A program made the translations under genes and the position numbers. Shown piece by piece: positions 11,226-21,998 of a stretch of 64,000 bases of DNA. The notes under the pieces are model-generated. The model did not search any database. It was not told where the DNA came from and saw only the letters and a program-made list of their open reading frames with translations. Source of the DNA: Alentia gelatinosa (Eukaryota > Annelida > Polychaeta > Phyllodocida > Polynoidae); the NCBI GenBank assembly GCA_950022655.1, contig OX465587.1:29267716-29331715 (forward strand). Reading direction: 5' to 3'. Positions within the stretch are counted from its first letter, which is position 1. Each line of letters begins with the position of its first letter.

Positions 11226-11460
11226 CGCTCTCATTGCCTGCTCCTCCCCAGGGCCAGTTCACGTCGATAAGATCCCGGAACTTCCTCCGATCTCCCCCCT
11301 CCCACGGGAACCCAGCGGCCACTTGGAGAACTAATCTGCGCCTGTCTATGACAGGGGCTGTCAGTGTCGTTCATCCGCCGGTAGAGGGCACCCTCCGCCC
11401 ACTCCACTCATTCACAGCGCCACTCCCGGCTACAAATCCCAAGCCCTCCTTAAGTCCAAT
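11226..11460. other. GC-rich segment, nature unclear
   Basis: More GC-rich than its surroundings. Open frames run on both strands (11095-11322 minus, 11234-11473 plus) without recognisable domains or splice signals. It could be an exon remnant or another repeat, and no function is assigned. Confidence 0.3.
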
Positions 11461-11580
11461 GCGCATCTACTGATTCTGGGTCGAACGATTAGTTCCCAAA
11501 TCGTATAGGAGTCGGTGAACTTGTCACAGGCAAATTACCTAACCCCTCAGCCCATTTCGGCTACCGGTCACCGTACATGG
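11461..11580. mobile_element. Family Q end fragment, inverted
   Basis: The segment ATGCGCATCTACTGATTCTG, then TTCCCAAATCGTATAGGAGT, then TCGGTGAACTTGTC is the reverse complement of the distal end of the Q copy at 8915-9320. The rest of that element is absent. Confidence 0.55.
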
Positions 11581-11712
11581 GCAGAAATTATTAGGTTTTT
11601 CGGACTAGACTCTTCGTAATCACCTCACTATCGTTTGGTGATTACTACGCGTCTTGTCCTCGGAGATTACTGCCGCTTGTGTCTGAAACCAGTTAATATT
11701 GTGTATATATAC
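11581..11712. mobile_element. Family L hairpin, half copy
   Basis: Matches the right arm and apex of the family L hairpin at 35029-35165 (GACTAGACTCTTCGTAATCA, CTTGTCCTCGGAGATTACTG, GTCTGAAACCAGTTAATATT). The left arm is missing. Confidence 0.7.
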
Positions 11713-12049
11713 CACCGACCTTTGACAAGAAGACCCATCGACTATCTATTGTACAGCGTGAGAATTATCGGTAGTTTTTAGTCAGCAGGTGGAAACGGCG
11801 CATTTTACCTCGGCCTCTACCTCAGTCTCAGGAGAGCCTCAACTCAGTAGCGTACACACATCTATCACCATCAAACCGTGCCCTAGGGATAGCACTCATC
11901 TCCAGTTTAACATCAGGCATCTCATAGAAATTTAACGTGTCCGCTTCTTGGAAAGCTGCATCTAGGAGAGCAATTTTCTACAATGCCTAACGTGAGACGA
12001 AGGGGTTTTTGGTGTGGCAAAATATGTGTGTTTAGATAAATATTGTAGA
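11713..12049. other. No feature recognised
   Basis: No repeat, element end or coding signal was identified. Confidence 0.4.
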
Positions 12050-12500
12050 GGAAGCTTATGAAAGTTTAGGGTCAGAGCTTTTATCCTACCCCTAATGAAA
12101 AACGCCATAGGCTTAACATGGGATTTGTTTATGTCAAGGGTGTGACATAAAGTGTTGTTTATGCCATCTCTTTCTGATACTGAAAAAATATGGAAACGGG
12201 GTAGGATAAAATCTAGACGCCACTCGTTTGAGTTTGAGCTTATTTATGCCACGCATTTTGTTGGCTCCGTAATGTCACTCGTCTTCGACTCGTGAAATTA
12301 TGGAGCCAACAAAATGTGCGGCATAAATAAACTCAGACTCAAAATCGTGACGTCTCTTCATAGTATTCCGTTGAGTTTGAATTGCATAATAATTCACAAG
12401 GTGAAGCCGCGTGAATTACGTAGCGACTCAAATGAGATGTGATATGAGCTCTTTACCGTAAACTTGAATAGGTTCCTGAATTTATACCAAAATTTTGATT
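12050..12500. mobile_element. Family H hairpin element, interrupted by a G element
   Basis: The left arm GAAAGTTTAGGGTCAGAGCT (12060-12080) and the right arm near 12440-12485 (GAGCTCTTTACCGTAAACTT) are parted by the family G insertion at 12081-12357. The apex TTCACAAGGTGAAGCCGCGTGAA lies at 12393-12415. Cleaner copies are at 54488 and 58850. Confidence 0.75.
12081..12357. mobile_element. Two-part G element, copy 1
   Basis: The module 12081-12211 runs TTATCCTACCCCTAATGA to GGGGTAGGATAAA and contains the box CCATAGGCTTAACATGGG near its outer end. A hairpin at 12211-12357 follows, with arms about 60 bp long. Its words TTTGAGTTTGAGC, GCATTTTGTTGGCTCC and their mirrors pair around the apex CACTCGTCTTCGACTCGTGA. 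Confidence 0.85.
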
Positions 12501-12523
12501 TATATATAGCATAAACAGGTTTA

Positions 12524-12889
12524 CCCAGCGTTTACACTAGACGATTATTGGTGGTGATTCTTGAACCTTATGACTTTCAGCCATAAAAGTCAAGAAATTG
12601 TCTAATATAAACGCCAAGAGTGTGGCGACTGCAGATTGTCTGATTTTGCCTGATTACACAATAAAGAACCACCTTATGACTATTAGACATGCTCTGACAC
12701 CGGAGACTATGTCAAGCTGGTTTGAATTAGTCGTCTAGATTGGCGGCGACTCTATGCCGTCAGTGTAAACTCTCAGGGACAGTCTGAGCTCCCCAACTTT
12801 TGCGGTGGACATTGCCACCACCTGACGATATTAGCTTGACGATCTACAGTCACCACATATTTAGTCGTCTAATGTAAACGCCTGGTTAG
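12524..12889. mobile_element. Family E element, full length
   Basis: Starts CCAGCGTTTACACTAGACGA and ends TCGTCTAATGTAAACGCCTGG. Interior copies of the end word (GTCTAATATAAACGCC, CAGTGTAAAC, TAGTCGTCTAGA) sit at about 100-bp intervals, as subterminal repeats. Related copies are at 44358-45478, 55541, 55990 and 57187. Confidence 0.85.
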
Positions 12890-13246
12890 TCCAGGAGTTA
12901 AGGTTTTCTGGACTCAAATCGTCGAGTCATCATATTTTTGTGAACATATTCCTCATCAGCCAACTGCCAACTCCCAGACTCCCAACACAATTTTCCTCAC
13001 CAGCCTCACCATGTCATGGTCATTAATCATGGTCTTTTTCTGGCCCTACAAAACGGTATGGAATCCGCTCTAGTGAATCAGGAGAGATGACTTTCCGATC
13101 GATTTCATTTCGTGGACGTTCAATCATGTCTGGTCTGACAGTTACGTAAACTAAATACCCCTGTATGTAATTGATTGTGATGTGAGGCTATGGTCAAGGT
13201 GTGTCACGTTCTCAAAACACACGTACTTACTCGTGGATTAATCCCA
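12890..13246. other. No feature recognised
   Basis: Contains CCAACTCCCAGACTCCCAAC near 12967 and otherwise unremarkable sequence. No coding signal was seen. Confidence 0.4.
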
Positions 13247-13398
13247 ATACACATCTACCGATTTAGGAACATTGATGTACTTTTGTCGCAGACAAAGGAA
13301 CAGGAATTTGTCTCAGGCGAGCCATCCTAACAGAGTCAGCCCTAGTGAAACCACCCACTCAGGATGTTCTTTTGTCGGTGACGAGTTGTCGTACGATG
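13247..13398. mobile_element. Family Q element, truncated
   Basis: The first 150 bp of the Q element (ACATCTACCGATTTAGGAAC to GACGAGTTGTCG). It is cut off where a family G/K remnant begins (GGCGTAGGATAAAATCTAAA). Confidence 0.75.
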
Positions 13399-13610
13399 AC
13401 GGCGTAGGATAAAATCTAAACGTCACTCAATGGCGTAGACTTATATAGAACTGCATCGAGAATCGTATAAATAGACAATACTCCACAAGTTTGGATGGGC
13501 CGCAATCGTCATCGAGGCGAAGCCGAGTGATGATTATGGCCTATTCAAATGAGTGGAGTTTTGTGTAATTTACGATTCGAGTGTGGTTCTAGATTTATCT
13601 CACCCTTTTT
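13399..13610. mobile_element. Family K hairpin element
   Basis: After a short G-like remnant, the hairpin at 13452-13595 pairs GAACTGCATCGAGAATCGTA with TTACGATTCGAGTGTGGTTC, and ACTCCACAAGTTTGGATGGGC with its mirror. The apex ATCGAGGCGAAGCCGAGTGAT is at 13511-13531. TTTATCTCACCC follows directly, the start of the usual companion module, here truncated. Confidence 0.8.
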
Positions 13611-13699
13611 ATGATATTAAATATCATCAAAATTTCACAATAATTAGAATAGACTTACAAAATCCATATGGCATCATCTCAAATTCACTACGCCACGGC

Positions 13700-13836
13700 C
13701 GTGGTGTAGTATAGTCACTGTCTAAGATACACCTCCCGATAAAAAAACAAAATTGTGTCTCCGATAGTGACTTTTTGTATCGGAGCTATATCGGGAGGTC
13801 TAAATTTCCATCGTAGTAGGTGGACGCCTGGCCTTA
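13700..13836. mobile_element. Family A MITE, internal-deletion derivative
   Basis: Retains the distal end (AGGTCTAAATTTCCATCGTA, GTAGGTGGACGCCTGGCC) and a short inverted start (CACCTCCCGATAAAAAAAC). The ATGTCTAGACATGCC core is missing. Confidence 0.7.
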
Positions 13837-14389
13837 GGAGTACACAAACAAATTCACACCGTTTTGTTGGCCAATGGAAACGGGCCTTATACTTCATCAT
13901 CAGTTTCTGCACATACCTGCTACCCCGTAAGGGCCCCCACTAGGTGGCAGCACAGGGCCTCAGGTGTGTGGAACTGATTAGTTCTTCCAGTCCCCATGTT
14001 GAGGCCCTCGGGTGGGAATTGTTGTCATAACAAGGTCTAGATCTGCCTCACGAAATGAAATCATAACTCACTGTATGGGGGCATACTCCCAAGACCTCCC
14101 CGGGAGAGGATTCTAGTCTGTGCAATCCTCAATAGAGAAATACTCCTCATTGTGGGCAATGATGAAATGTTGTTATGAAACGTTGATGAAATGTTGTTGT
14201 TATTATTATTTTTTTTTTTAATTTGATCAACAAGCATAACGATATATAATTCGCCATGTATTATAGCGTTCTTCCATTGAATACCTACAACGAGTACCAG
14301 ATTATGAAACAGCCCCCAGTTTCCTTATTGTTGTACGCATGCGCAGTTTACGTAGCGCCATCTGGGGACGGAGGAGGAATTAATAAGTG
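13837..14389. other. No feature recognised
   Basis: Contains an NRF1-like word (CGCATGCGCAG at 14336-14346). No coding region or repeat was identified. Confidence 0.4.
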
Positions 14390-14985
14390 AGCTACTTTAG
14401 GCCTACACTGGCCATCAGAGCCACACAACCTTAGCTCTGGTCGGGTTAAATAAGCGACCTCCTTGACCTAGTAGCGGGACCTGTTTGTTACTCTCCAACC
14501 AGATTATTCCTAACCTCGAAGCCAATTACCCATCTTGTCATTTCCTTTCTTGTATACTTCTTCCAAGTGATACAAACATAAATCTTGGTTTATTAATCAA
14601 TTTGATAACTATGCATATTTCATATTAAGTATTTCTGCTTTTAGAGTATACATAGAACAAAAGTATTTGGTTTGAGGCGCACCCCGACTGATCCCGTGTG
14701 TGATTTAACCCGACCAACCCATATATCGTAGAAGGGGTTGTTTGCCAAACTAGTAATAAGTGAGTTTCTTTACTTCTACACTGGCCACCAGAGCAAACGA
14801 TTGTTACACTATGTTTGCTCTGTTGGGATTAAATCCGCAGCCATCATGACCACACAAGTGCCTGTCACTCTCCCTGCAGATCATCCATTCCATATGAGCC
14901 TATGCTGGGAGAGTGTGCGTTATTTCGTACTCTTGAAGCCACCTTTCCATGTTCTTCTTTCTTATTGTGTTTATTTTTAAAGAAA
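14390..14985. mobile_element. Family Z element, 5'-incomplete, with diverged partial duplicate
   Basis: 14390-14730 matches the distal part of the Z copy at 33471-34464: CTCTGGTCGGGTTAAATAAG, GGTTTGAGGCGCACCCCG and GTGTGTGATTTAACCCGACC. A diverged repeat of the ACTGGCC.CCAGAGC to TTTCCTTTC part follows at 14755-14985. No transposase is visible. Confidence 0.7.
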
Positions 14986-16386
14986 TGTCCAGACTTTATC
15001 ATAAATGTTGTGAGATATGAATTTTTCTACATTGAACAAAATTGCATTTTAGGCTCGGTCACAAAAGATGAAAATGAGGAAGCTATAATAACACCTATTC
15101 ACACGGGGAAGTACCCTGAGTCGGCGACTGTGAACCTTATGTACCCTGTGTACCCTGTGTAGGGGTGTAGGGGTGAGACTATGTACCTACCTGTTAGGTC
15201 TTCCCATGTGAACTGAATCCGCCATGTTACCCTGAGACTGTAGGACACCCTAATCTGTCAAACTTTGTACCCAGCTGGAAATAGTAGCCGACTGGTGCAA
15301 AGGTGTGAAGTACACCAGTCTCAGGTCCATTTGTCCCATCGTGTGAATCCCACTTAAGATTTGGCGAACTGATGGACCCCGATCGGAAGGGGGGTGGTTC
15401 ACACACATATTTACACGGACCCCGCGACTGGGCGTACCTCCAGTTTGAAGCGTAGTATCTCCAGGGTGGTTGTGGCCCCTAAGATTCGGGGTCAACTCTA
15501 GACTGTATAGCCCTCCCAAGGCGCTAGAAAATATCATGCTAGGAGGTCAGGGTGAAGGTCGGGGTTTGCTGCGAATGCAGTCATTGGCTATTCGATCTAC
15601 TCTATTCCTTATATGGACTTAAGGTAATGGGACAACTCCATGCTGCTCCAGTCTAAGACGCTTCCCCCCCCCCAGTCGCACAGTGTGAACTGGCCTTAGG
15701 ACGAAGGCCCTGCTGACAGCTGAAAGACAATTCACGATAATCCCAGCTCTATCGTTGTCTCAAGCCATTAGAGAATCTGGTAGATGATTGTATTCAAATA
15801 CTTCTCCTTTTTAATTCCCAAGCCATGTAACAGATTGTCAGCAAATCACAATAGTCTCTCTTTCCCCGAGGAACCTTCACCAAGTTTAAACCTTATATCA
15901 CATCGCAAATCACAATATTCCAATAGCTCTGTCCCTAGGTCTTGAATGATGAAACACCTTAGAGAATCTGAAAAATACTAATATTCAAACGTTTCTCTCC
16001 TAAAGCTTCAAAACATGTACAATATTAGCAAATCTGGGAAAATTTCCATTGAATGTACCAGAATCTTTCCCTAGTAGCAGTACCAAAGTCTCATTCATAT
16101 CAGCTTCTAGTGGGCCTCAACAAAGAATTCTATGCGAGTTCTAATGTTCATGTAACGATTATCTGCCATTAGTTATACAGCCTTTTTCTATTAGCCAACT
16201 ATTCAACACCGACATGCAGTCAGGAACCACCGATGCCATATTGGTGAATGGAAACAGACGTGCTAAGAAGTGTTCACTGATTAATTGTGCATAGATGATG
16301 CAATAGGGCCACCACTGTATGGTCATTGTGTTTGGAGGACAATTCTGTTGATATGAACCTGTTAAATACGACAGGAATAAGGCAAA
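14986..16386. other. Mostly unremarkable sequence with weak repeats
   Basis: Holds a weak inverted pair (CACCTATTCACACGGGGAAG at 15091 against TCTTCCCATGTGAACTGAAT at 15201) and a diverged duplication of about 190 bp period (TTAGAGAATCTG at about 15768 and 15959). No gene was recognised. Confidence 0.4.
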
Positions 16387-16683
16387 AGGCCGGTTTCCAT
16401 TGGCCGATTTCCTGTCACCAATCTATAGTCAGGAACTGCTTACAGACTGTTAGCACTGCTGACCCAAAATAGGTCAATGGAAACGACCCAGCTCGTGAAA
16501 TGACCCACAAATTTTTCTGCTTAGATTATGCAATGTGGTACCACCCACCACTGAGTGAAAGCTTGGTCACGGAGTGAAATCTACTACCCTCATACCGACC
16601 CACAGTCAGTGGCACCACCGACAGACTTTCTGGGTAACTCATAAAATCGACGTTGTTTTCTTCGGCCAATGGAAACTGGCCTA
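16387..16683. mobile_element. Family D MITE, complete
   Basis: Starts AGGCCGGTTTCCATTGGCCG and ends CGGCCAATGGAAACTGGCC. The inner words CACCACTGAGTGAAAGCTTG and TAGATTATGCAATGTGGTAC recur reverse-complemented in the copy at 26318-26614, so the two lie in opposite orientation. Confidence 0.85.
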
Positions 16684-16699
16684 TTCATAGCACCCTCAC

Positions 16700-17038
16700 T
16701 TTTAGACGGGAATTGGACGCCTTGAGCCTTTTACCGTTTGAGCCTCCTGTCAGCGCGAAAACGTGGACGCCTTGAGCCTACCCCGTGGACGCCTTGAGCC
16801 TACCTCATTTTAGTTCCGATTAGCGGGATAGGGTTAGAAAAGGGTTGGGTAAGGGTTAGGGTTGAGTATCTATGTCTATAAACCAGTATAAGTACACTTT
16901 TCAAAGTTTTTTACATGTAGATGCTCAAGGAAACCAAAATGGGGTAGGCTCAAGGCGTCCACAGGATAGGCTCAAGGCGTCCACAGAAAGGCTCAAGGCG
17001 TCCAGGGCTCGAATCGTCCCGGGCTCAAGGCGTCCATG
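16700..17038. repeat. Opposed clusters of a GGACGCCTTGAGCC word
   Basis: Three direct copies of GGACGCCTTGAGCC lie at about 16708-16801. Four copies of the mirror GGCTCAAGGCGTCC (one broken as GGCTCGAATCGTCC) lie at about 16945-17037. They enclose about 140 bp with TTAGGG-like words (GGGTAAGGGTTAGGGTTG). The arrangement looks like a foldback or MITE with multiplied ends. Confidence 0.8.
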
Positions 17039-17146
17039 AACCCTTTTAGACACCGACGTGCAGTTGTTACCCACCACCAACTGACTTTAAGGAAAACTCA
17101 GCTAATCGGTGCCGTTTTCGTCAGCCAGTGGAAAATGGCCTATAAT
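17039..17146. mobile_element. Family D end fragment
   Basis: Ends TCGGTGCCGTTTTCGTCAGC and CAGTGGAAAATGGCC. It matches, inverted, the fragment at 4819 and carries the usual D end word. Confidence 0.5.
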
Positions 17147-17509
17147 CAAATACCTCCCTTTCACTTACAAATCGGGTCGAGGTATAAAAACATTACCTGG
17201 GCATTGGGGTCCTTGTCCACTATTCTCTAAGTTCCTGGTTAAATAAGCAAAATTCGTCGTTAAAACGCACGCCACGTTTTGTCCTCTCACTAATTGCAGC
17301 TGGGAAGTCTGTTAATGAGTGCCTTGTCCCTCGGGCCTAATTAGCAGAGACAAAGGCGATTGGAACACCCAAAAAGAAAGTCCCGAGGCAATATCAGCAC
17401 CCAAATCAAAGACAACACTTGCACCAAATCGCGGTGCTTGTTTCCACATTGGACGGGAATAAATGAGGCTCTATGACGTCAGAGGGTACGGGTTCTAGTA
17501 GACTGGCGA
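17147..17509. other. No feature recognised
   Basis: Precedes the 46-bp array. It may include the 5' part of element X but the second X copy does not extend far enough to test this. Confidence 0.35.
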
Positions 17510-18712
17510 GAGTCCCTGGATCCTATGGCTACCCTCCTCACTGGGATACTGGTTAAGGTCCCTGCATCCTATGGCTACCCTCCTCACTGGGATACTGGTT
17601 AAGGTCCCTGCATCCTAGGGCTACCCTCCTCACTGGGATACAGGCTCCAGTCCCTGCCTCCTATGGCTACCCTCCTCACTGGGATACTGGCTCCAGTCCC
17701 TGCATGCTATGGCTACCCTCCTCACTGGGATACTGGCTACAGTCCCTGAATCCCATGGCTACCCTCCTCACTGGGATACAGGCTCCAGTCCCTCCATCCT
17801 ATGGCTGTCCTCCTCGCTGAGATACAGGCTCCAGTCCCTACATCCTATGGCTACCCTCCTCACTGGGATACTGGCTACAGTCCCTGAATCCCATGGCTAC
17901 CCTCCTCACTGGGATACTGGCTCCAGTCCCTACATACTATGGCTACCCTCCTCGCTGGGATACAGGCTCCAGTCCCTACATCCTATGGCTGCCCTCCTCA
18001 CTGGGATACTGGCTCCAGTCCCTACATCCTATGGCTACCCTCCTCGCTGGGATACAGGCTCCAGTCCCTACATCCTATGGCTACCCTCCTCGCTGGGATA
18101 CAGGCTCCAGTCCCTACATCCTATGGCTGCCCTCCTCACTGGGATACTGGCTCCAGTCCCTACATACTATGGCTATCCTCCTCACAGGGATACTGGCTCC
18201 AGTCCGTACATCCTATGGCTACCCTCCTCACTGGGAAACTGGGATACTGGCTCCAGTCCCTACATCCTATGGCTACCCTCCTCACAGGGATACTTGCCCC
18301 AGTACCTGCATCCTATGGCTACCCTCATCACTAGGATACAGGCTCCAGTCCCTACATCCTATGGCTACCCTTCACGCCGGGATACTGGCTCCAGTCCCTA
18401 CATCCTATGGCTACCCTCCTCACTGGGATACAGGCTCCAGTCCCTACATACTATGGCTACCCTCCTCACTGGGAAACAGGCTATAGTCCCTGCATCCTAT
18501 GGCTACCCTCCTCACTGGGATACTGGCTCCAGTCCCTACATCCTATGGCTACCCTCCGTACTGGGATACAGGCTCCAGTCCCTGCATCCTATGGCTATCC
18601 TCCTCACTTGGATACAGGTTACAGTCCCTACATCCTATGGCTACCCTCCTCACTCGGATACTGGCTCCAGTCCCTACAAACTATGGCTACCCTCCTCTCT
18701 GGGATACAAGGA
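17510..18712 (+). repeat. 46-bp minisatellite core of element X, about 26 units
   Basis: Unit: CCCTGCATCCTATGGCTACC, then CTCCTCACTGGGATACTGGC, then TCCAGT. Units are highly similar with common single-base variants (TGCA/TACA, CTCACT/CTCGCT). Open frames up to 338 codons traverse it because stops are rare in the unit. A seven-unit array of the same sequence lies inverted at 62938-63245. Confidence 0.95.
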
Positions 18713-19207
18713 CTGGTACAATTGATAATGGTGTTGGATTTCTGGCGCTGCTTAGCTCCAGAATTCCTAACACTTTCCACACAGATATTCTGGCTACTGG
18801 TGAGAAGATCTGCTGGGAGATTGAAACCCCCTCACTTTGAACTTAATCGGTCACAGTCAGGAGCAGTTGAAATATATTGCTATGACAACACTGGCGACCA
18901 GAGAGCTGGAGGAGGGTACGAGGGGAGGGAAGGAGGAGGTGTAGGGTTACAGGGAGCGACAGGAGGGACATATACAGGAGGTTCTGTTCCTACTGGACAA
19001 GTCTTTGATTTATGGGCCACTCAGAAAAGGATACATACTATAATGAACTTTATTCTAATTGTGTTTGATCATTTAATGAATGTTTATAATCCAAGACTTG
19101 AGATTCATGGGCCAGTCAGAGAAGGATGCATACTATAATGAACTTTATTCTGATTGTGTTTAATCATTTAATAAATGTTCATAATCCAAGACCTGAGCAA
19201 GTCTAGG
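18713..19207 (+). mobile_element. Element X tail beside the 46-bp array
   Basis: About 490 bp following the array recurs, inverted, at 62553-62937: shared words include ACACTTTCCACACAGATATT, CTGGGAGATT, GGGCCAGTCAGAGAAGGATG and CAAGACCTGAGCAAGTCTAG. Here a roughly 97-bp part of the tail (GGGCCACTCAGAAAAGGATA and following) is duplicated. The end is a short palindrome, AGACCTGAGCAAGTCT, then AGG. Minisatellite plus conserved tail resembles Helentron-related or pearl-like elements (inference). Confidence 0.75.
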
Positions 19208-19324
19208 GTCCTAGGTGAGAGTTGTGGTGAGGGAAGGGAGGGAGCACTACGACTAGATAACAACAATCATCAGCTGATTAGAAAGAAGTTTTTATAGTGA
19301 ATAGATTCATGTGTCCAAGGCAAT

Positions 19325-19634
19325 TATCCTACCCCTAAAATAAACCCTCCGTAGGCTTAACATTGGGTCACTGTATTCGGTCTGGAGTTCAGAAAAATAT
19401 AAAAATATCGCTCTAATGGGATACACTTGACAAATGATGTCATTTGTTAATGTAGAAGTAATTTAGACGGGTGGGGTAGGATAAATTCTTAACCAAACTC
19501 GAGTTAGTCATGTTATTGTTCATTGCACTCCGGCAAGAATGCATATTACTGCTCTCAGCTTTGCCTCGCGCAGTAATACACAATCTTGCCGTTGTGCTAT
19601 AAAGGACAACACGACTAACTCTTGTTTGGTTTCT
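19325..19634 (+). mobile_element. Two-part G element, copy 2
   Basis: The module 19325-19486 runs TTATCCTACCCCTAAAAT to GGGGTAGGATAAA, with the box GTAGGCTTAACATTGGG and a TGACAAATGATGTCATTTGT palindrome inside. The hairpin 19488-19634 pairs AACCAAACTCGAGTTAGTCA with CGACTAACTCTTGTTTGGTT and has the apex CTCTCAGCTTTGCCTCGCG at 19552-19570. A near-identical inverted copy is at 21686-21998. Confidence 0.9.
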
Positions 19635-19929
19635 CCATACTATCTCACCTTCAGCCGTCCTCTCCGCTCAAATAAGATCTAATTCTTGAGATGCTATTTC
19701 CGGGGATCCTTTAAAGCTGATTTGAACTGAAGAGCTTTCGCCTGCCAGTACTTTTTTGTCGTACCTCACGCAAAGCAGAGGGTGACTCGGTTAAAGTTGT
19801 TGACAAAGTGCTATCGCCGGAGGCTATTCCGCTAAGATCACGCACCCAGGCTCCTCATACGATGATATCAGAGCCTCTGAGGTTATTTCTGGGTAGCGTT
19901 ACACCATCTTAGAAGCATTCCCAGTCCTC

Positions 19930-20420
19930 CCTTTGGTCTTCTTCTTTTTTTCCCCTTTCATTGATCGCCATTTGAGCAAACCGGAACCGGAAAAGACCTC
20001 ATCGGACGCTGTCGCCATGGAACGCCCACAAAGCGGCGTCCGCCATTTAAACGGCGGCCATTACTCGGCGCAACACTCTCCTAGCAGAGAACCTGCGCTG
20101 TGCACTTCCTGCGGCCGCTTGTGTAGTAGTAAGCGCCAGCGCTGCGAACGATCTGTTTGGAGAGTGCAGATGCAGCGAACTCTCACCGACACCGTTTGGG
20201 GGCGCCACGTGTTAAATTTGGCGGGAAACGAAAATGTCGTCTGCCTCGCACAAATCAATGTCAGGCGCTCGAGGGGCGTCCGCTGTGGTGCCCTCCACCA
20301 ACCGCTGCACTCTCCTCCCAGTTCTTTTGGGGCGCTAGCGCTTACTAATCTCTGGCCAAACCCAAAGCTGATTCCCGGGGTATCCACTAAAGATAGGGGG
20401 AACCAGCCAACCTTTCAGAT
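19930..20420. promoter_or_regulatory. CpG-rich promoter-like patch with E2F-type site
   Basis: CpG-dense in an otherwise AT-leaning window. It contains TTTGGCGGGAAA (20217-20228, palindromic E2F-type), CACGTG (20206-20211) and GCCATTT/GGCGGCCATT words near 20040-20060. A 179-codon frame on + (19933-20472) and a 108-codon frame on - overlap it, but neither shows a known domain. The patch probably marks a transcription start whose exons I cannot identify. Confidence 0.4.
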
Positions 20421-20879
20421 TCAAAGCAAGGCAACTGTTAAAAGTTGTACAAGTCAAACAACTCAGATATAATGAGTTGGGAAATGTGGGAATTGTTAAA
20501 GGAGCTTCACAGACAATCTGGGTGTTTCTTTTTCAGACTTAATCCATTTTATAATGGGAATCCACAGTTGATTAAACTGCCCCTTCAGAGGAGTACATGG
20601 GCATTGTTGACAAACAAAACCCTGCAACACATCAGGTGCCTTCCACTGTAGAAAGTATTCCCTGTGACTACATGTCTGGTTTGACAATAATGACAGAAAT
20701 GAGCGTATTTTATTTACCATACTAGTAAATATGTTCAACTCTATTTACAAGTAGAACACAAAATACCCCCGAAAGCCCACAGAAATCAGGATATTTAAAA
20801 AACTGGCGTATGGGCCAGATTTAAACCCAAACAGGCAGATTGGGGCAGATATACAAGCAACCACAGGAAATAGAGCGCA
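20421..20879. other. No feature recognised
   Basis: AT-richer sequence between two CpG-rich patches, with short open frames only. Confidence 0.35.
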
Positions 20880-21400
20880 GGATCTCCGCTTGGAGAGTGC
20901 AACCGCTGAGGGTGTGCCCTTGCTGCCCCTCCCTGCCAGCCTTCCCTGCCGTACCAGAGAAAAAACAGCGGCAAATAGCCCGTAAGGGCGCTTAACCTCT
21001 TTTAGATAGTAGTCAGAGCCTGCAAATATGGCCGCCACCGGACATATTTCACAGCCACAGAGACGTTCCCCACCTAAAAACTCTATTTCAGCCTTTTTAC
21101 TGGCCCCATATCTTACTGATGGCTCCAAAAAAACAAACACTAAATGCCGCTAAGTATCGATTGATAAACCTTTTTTTTCCTCAGGGGGATGGAGATACAT
21201 TGATGTTTCTAAATTGATCATCCAGGATAAAGCCCTGGTTATATCTCTGGAATACAGAACAGCCGCCATTTTGGTGTTTACCACAGCGGAAGTATTCTCT
21301 GCGCATGTGCGAGAATCGAGGAACGCCCGGGAATATGGCGGCTACTACTTTACGACATGCCGTGCAGCGTTCATTAAAGACAGCTATGGAATAATAATGT
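20880..21400. promoter_or_regulatory. Second CpG-rich patch with YY1- and NRF1-like words
   Basis: Has GCCGCCACC (21031), GCCGCCATTTT (21262-21272), ATATGGCGGC (21333-21342) and GCGCATGTGCG (21301-21311). These words are typical of animal TATA-less promoters. No associated exon is recognised. Confidence 0.35.
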
Positions 21401-21685
21401 AAAAGGTGATGGATGGGTGTGTTGTACATTGACCACTCTACAACACAACTCTAATGCCATACCGCTTATGATTGCCTGGAAGGAAAACAGATTTTCTAGG
21501 GATCTCACCTACTTGCAGCAAGTTCAAGGTTCAACTTAGTGCTTAAGCATATGTTGTTTATCTCAACCCTGGCATAAGTTTAGCCATAGGAATAACGTTA
21601 GAACAAAATACCCAAATATAACGTTACAACAAAATACCCAACGATCACAATATCAGAATAATTCAAATTTCTATGGATACTATGG

Positions 21686-21998
21686 TGAAACCAAACAAGA
21701 GTTAGTCATGTTGTTGTTTATCGCACGACAGCAAGATCGTGATATTACTGGCCGAGGCAAAGTTGAGAGCAGTAATACGCGATCTTGCCGGAGTGCAATG
21801 AACAATAACATGACTAACTCGAGTTTGGTTTAGAATTTATCCTACCCCGCCCGTCTAAATTACTTTTACATTAACAAATGATGTCATTTGTCAAGTGTAT
21901 CCCACTAGAGCGATATTTTTAATTTTTCTGAACTCCAGACCGAATACAGTGACCCAATGTTAAGCCTATGGAGTTTTTTTATTAGGGGTAGGATAAAC
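21686..21998 (-). mobile_element. Two-part G element, copy 3, inverted relative to copy 2
   Basis: The hairpin comes first (GAAACCAAACAAGAGTTAGT to ACTAACTCGAGTTTGGTTT; apex GAGGCAAAGTTGAGAG at 21754). The module follows (TTATCCTACCCCGCCCGTCT to ATTAGGGGTAGGATAAA) with the box CCAATGTTAAGCCTATGG at 21954-21971. It matches 19325-19634 closely, so the 2.05 kb between them is flanked by 310-bp inverted repeats. Confidence 0.9.

Noticed and set aside
17709..19138. Long frames (up to 338 codons) with repeated HPMATLLTGILAPVP-like peptides
   Set aside because: Read-through of the 46-bp minisatellite. Three different frames are open because the unit length is not a multiple of three.
19180..19207. 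Canonical Helitron 3' end in element X
   Set aside because: A short palindrome and CTAG are present, but the palindrome abuts CTAG instead of lying about 10 bp before it, and no TC start was defined. Only a loose Helentron-like comparison is kept.
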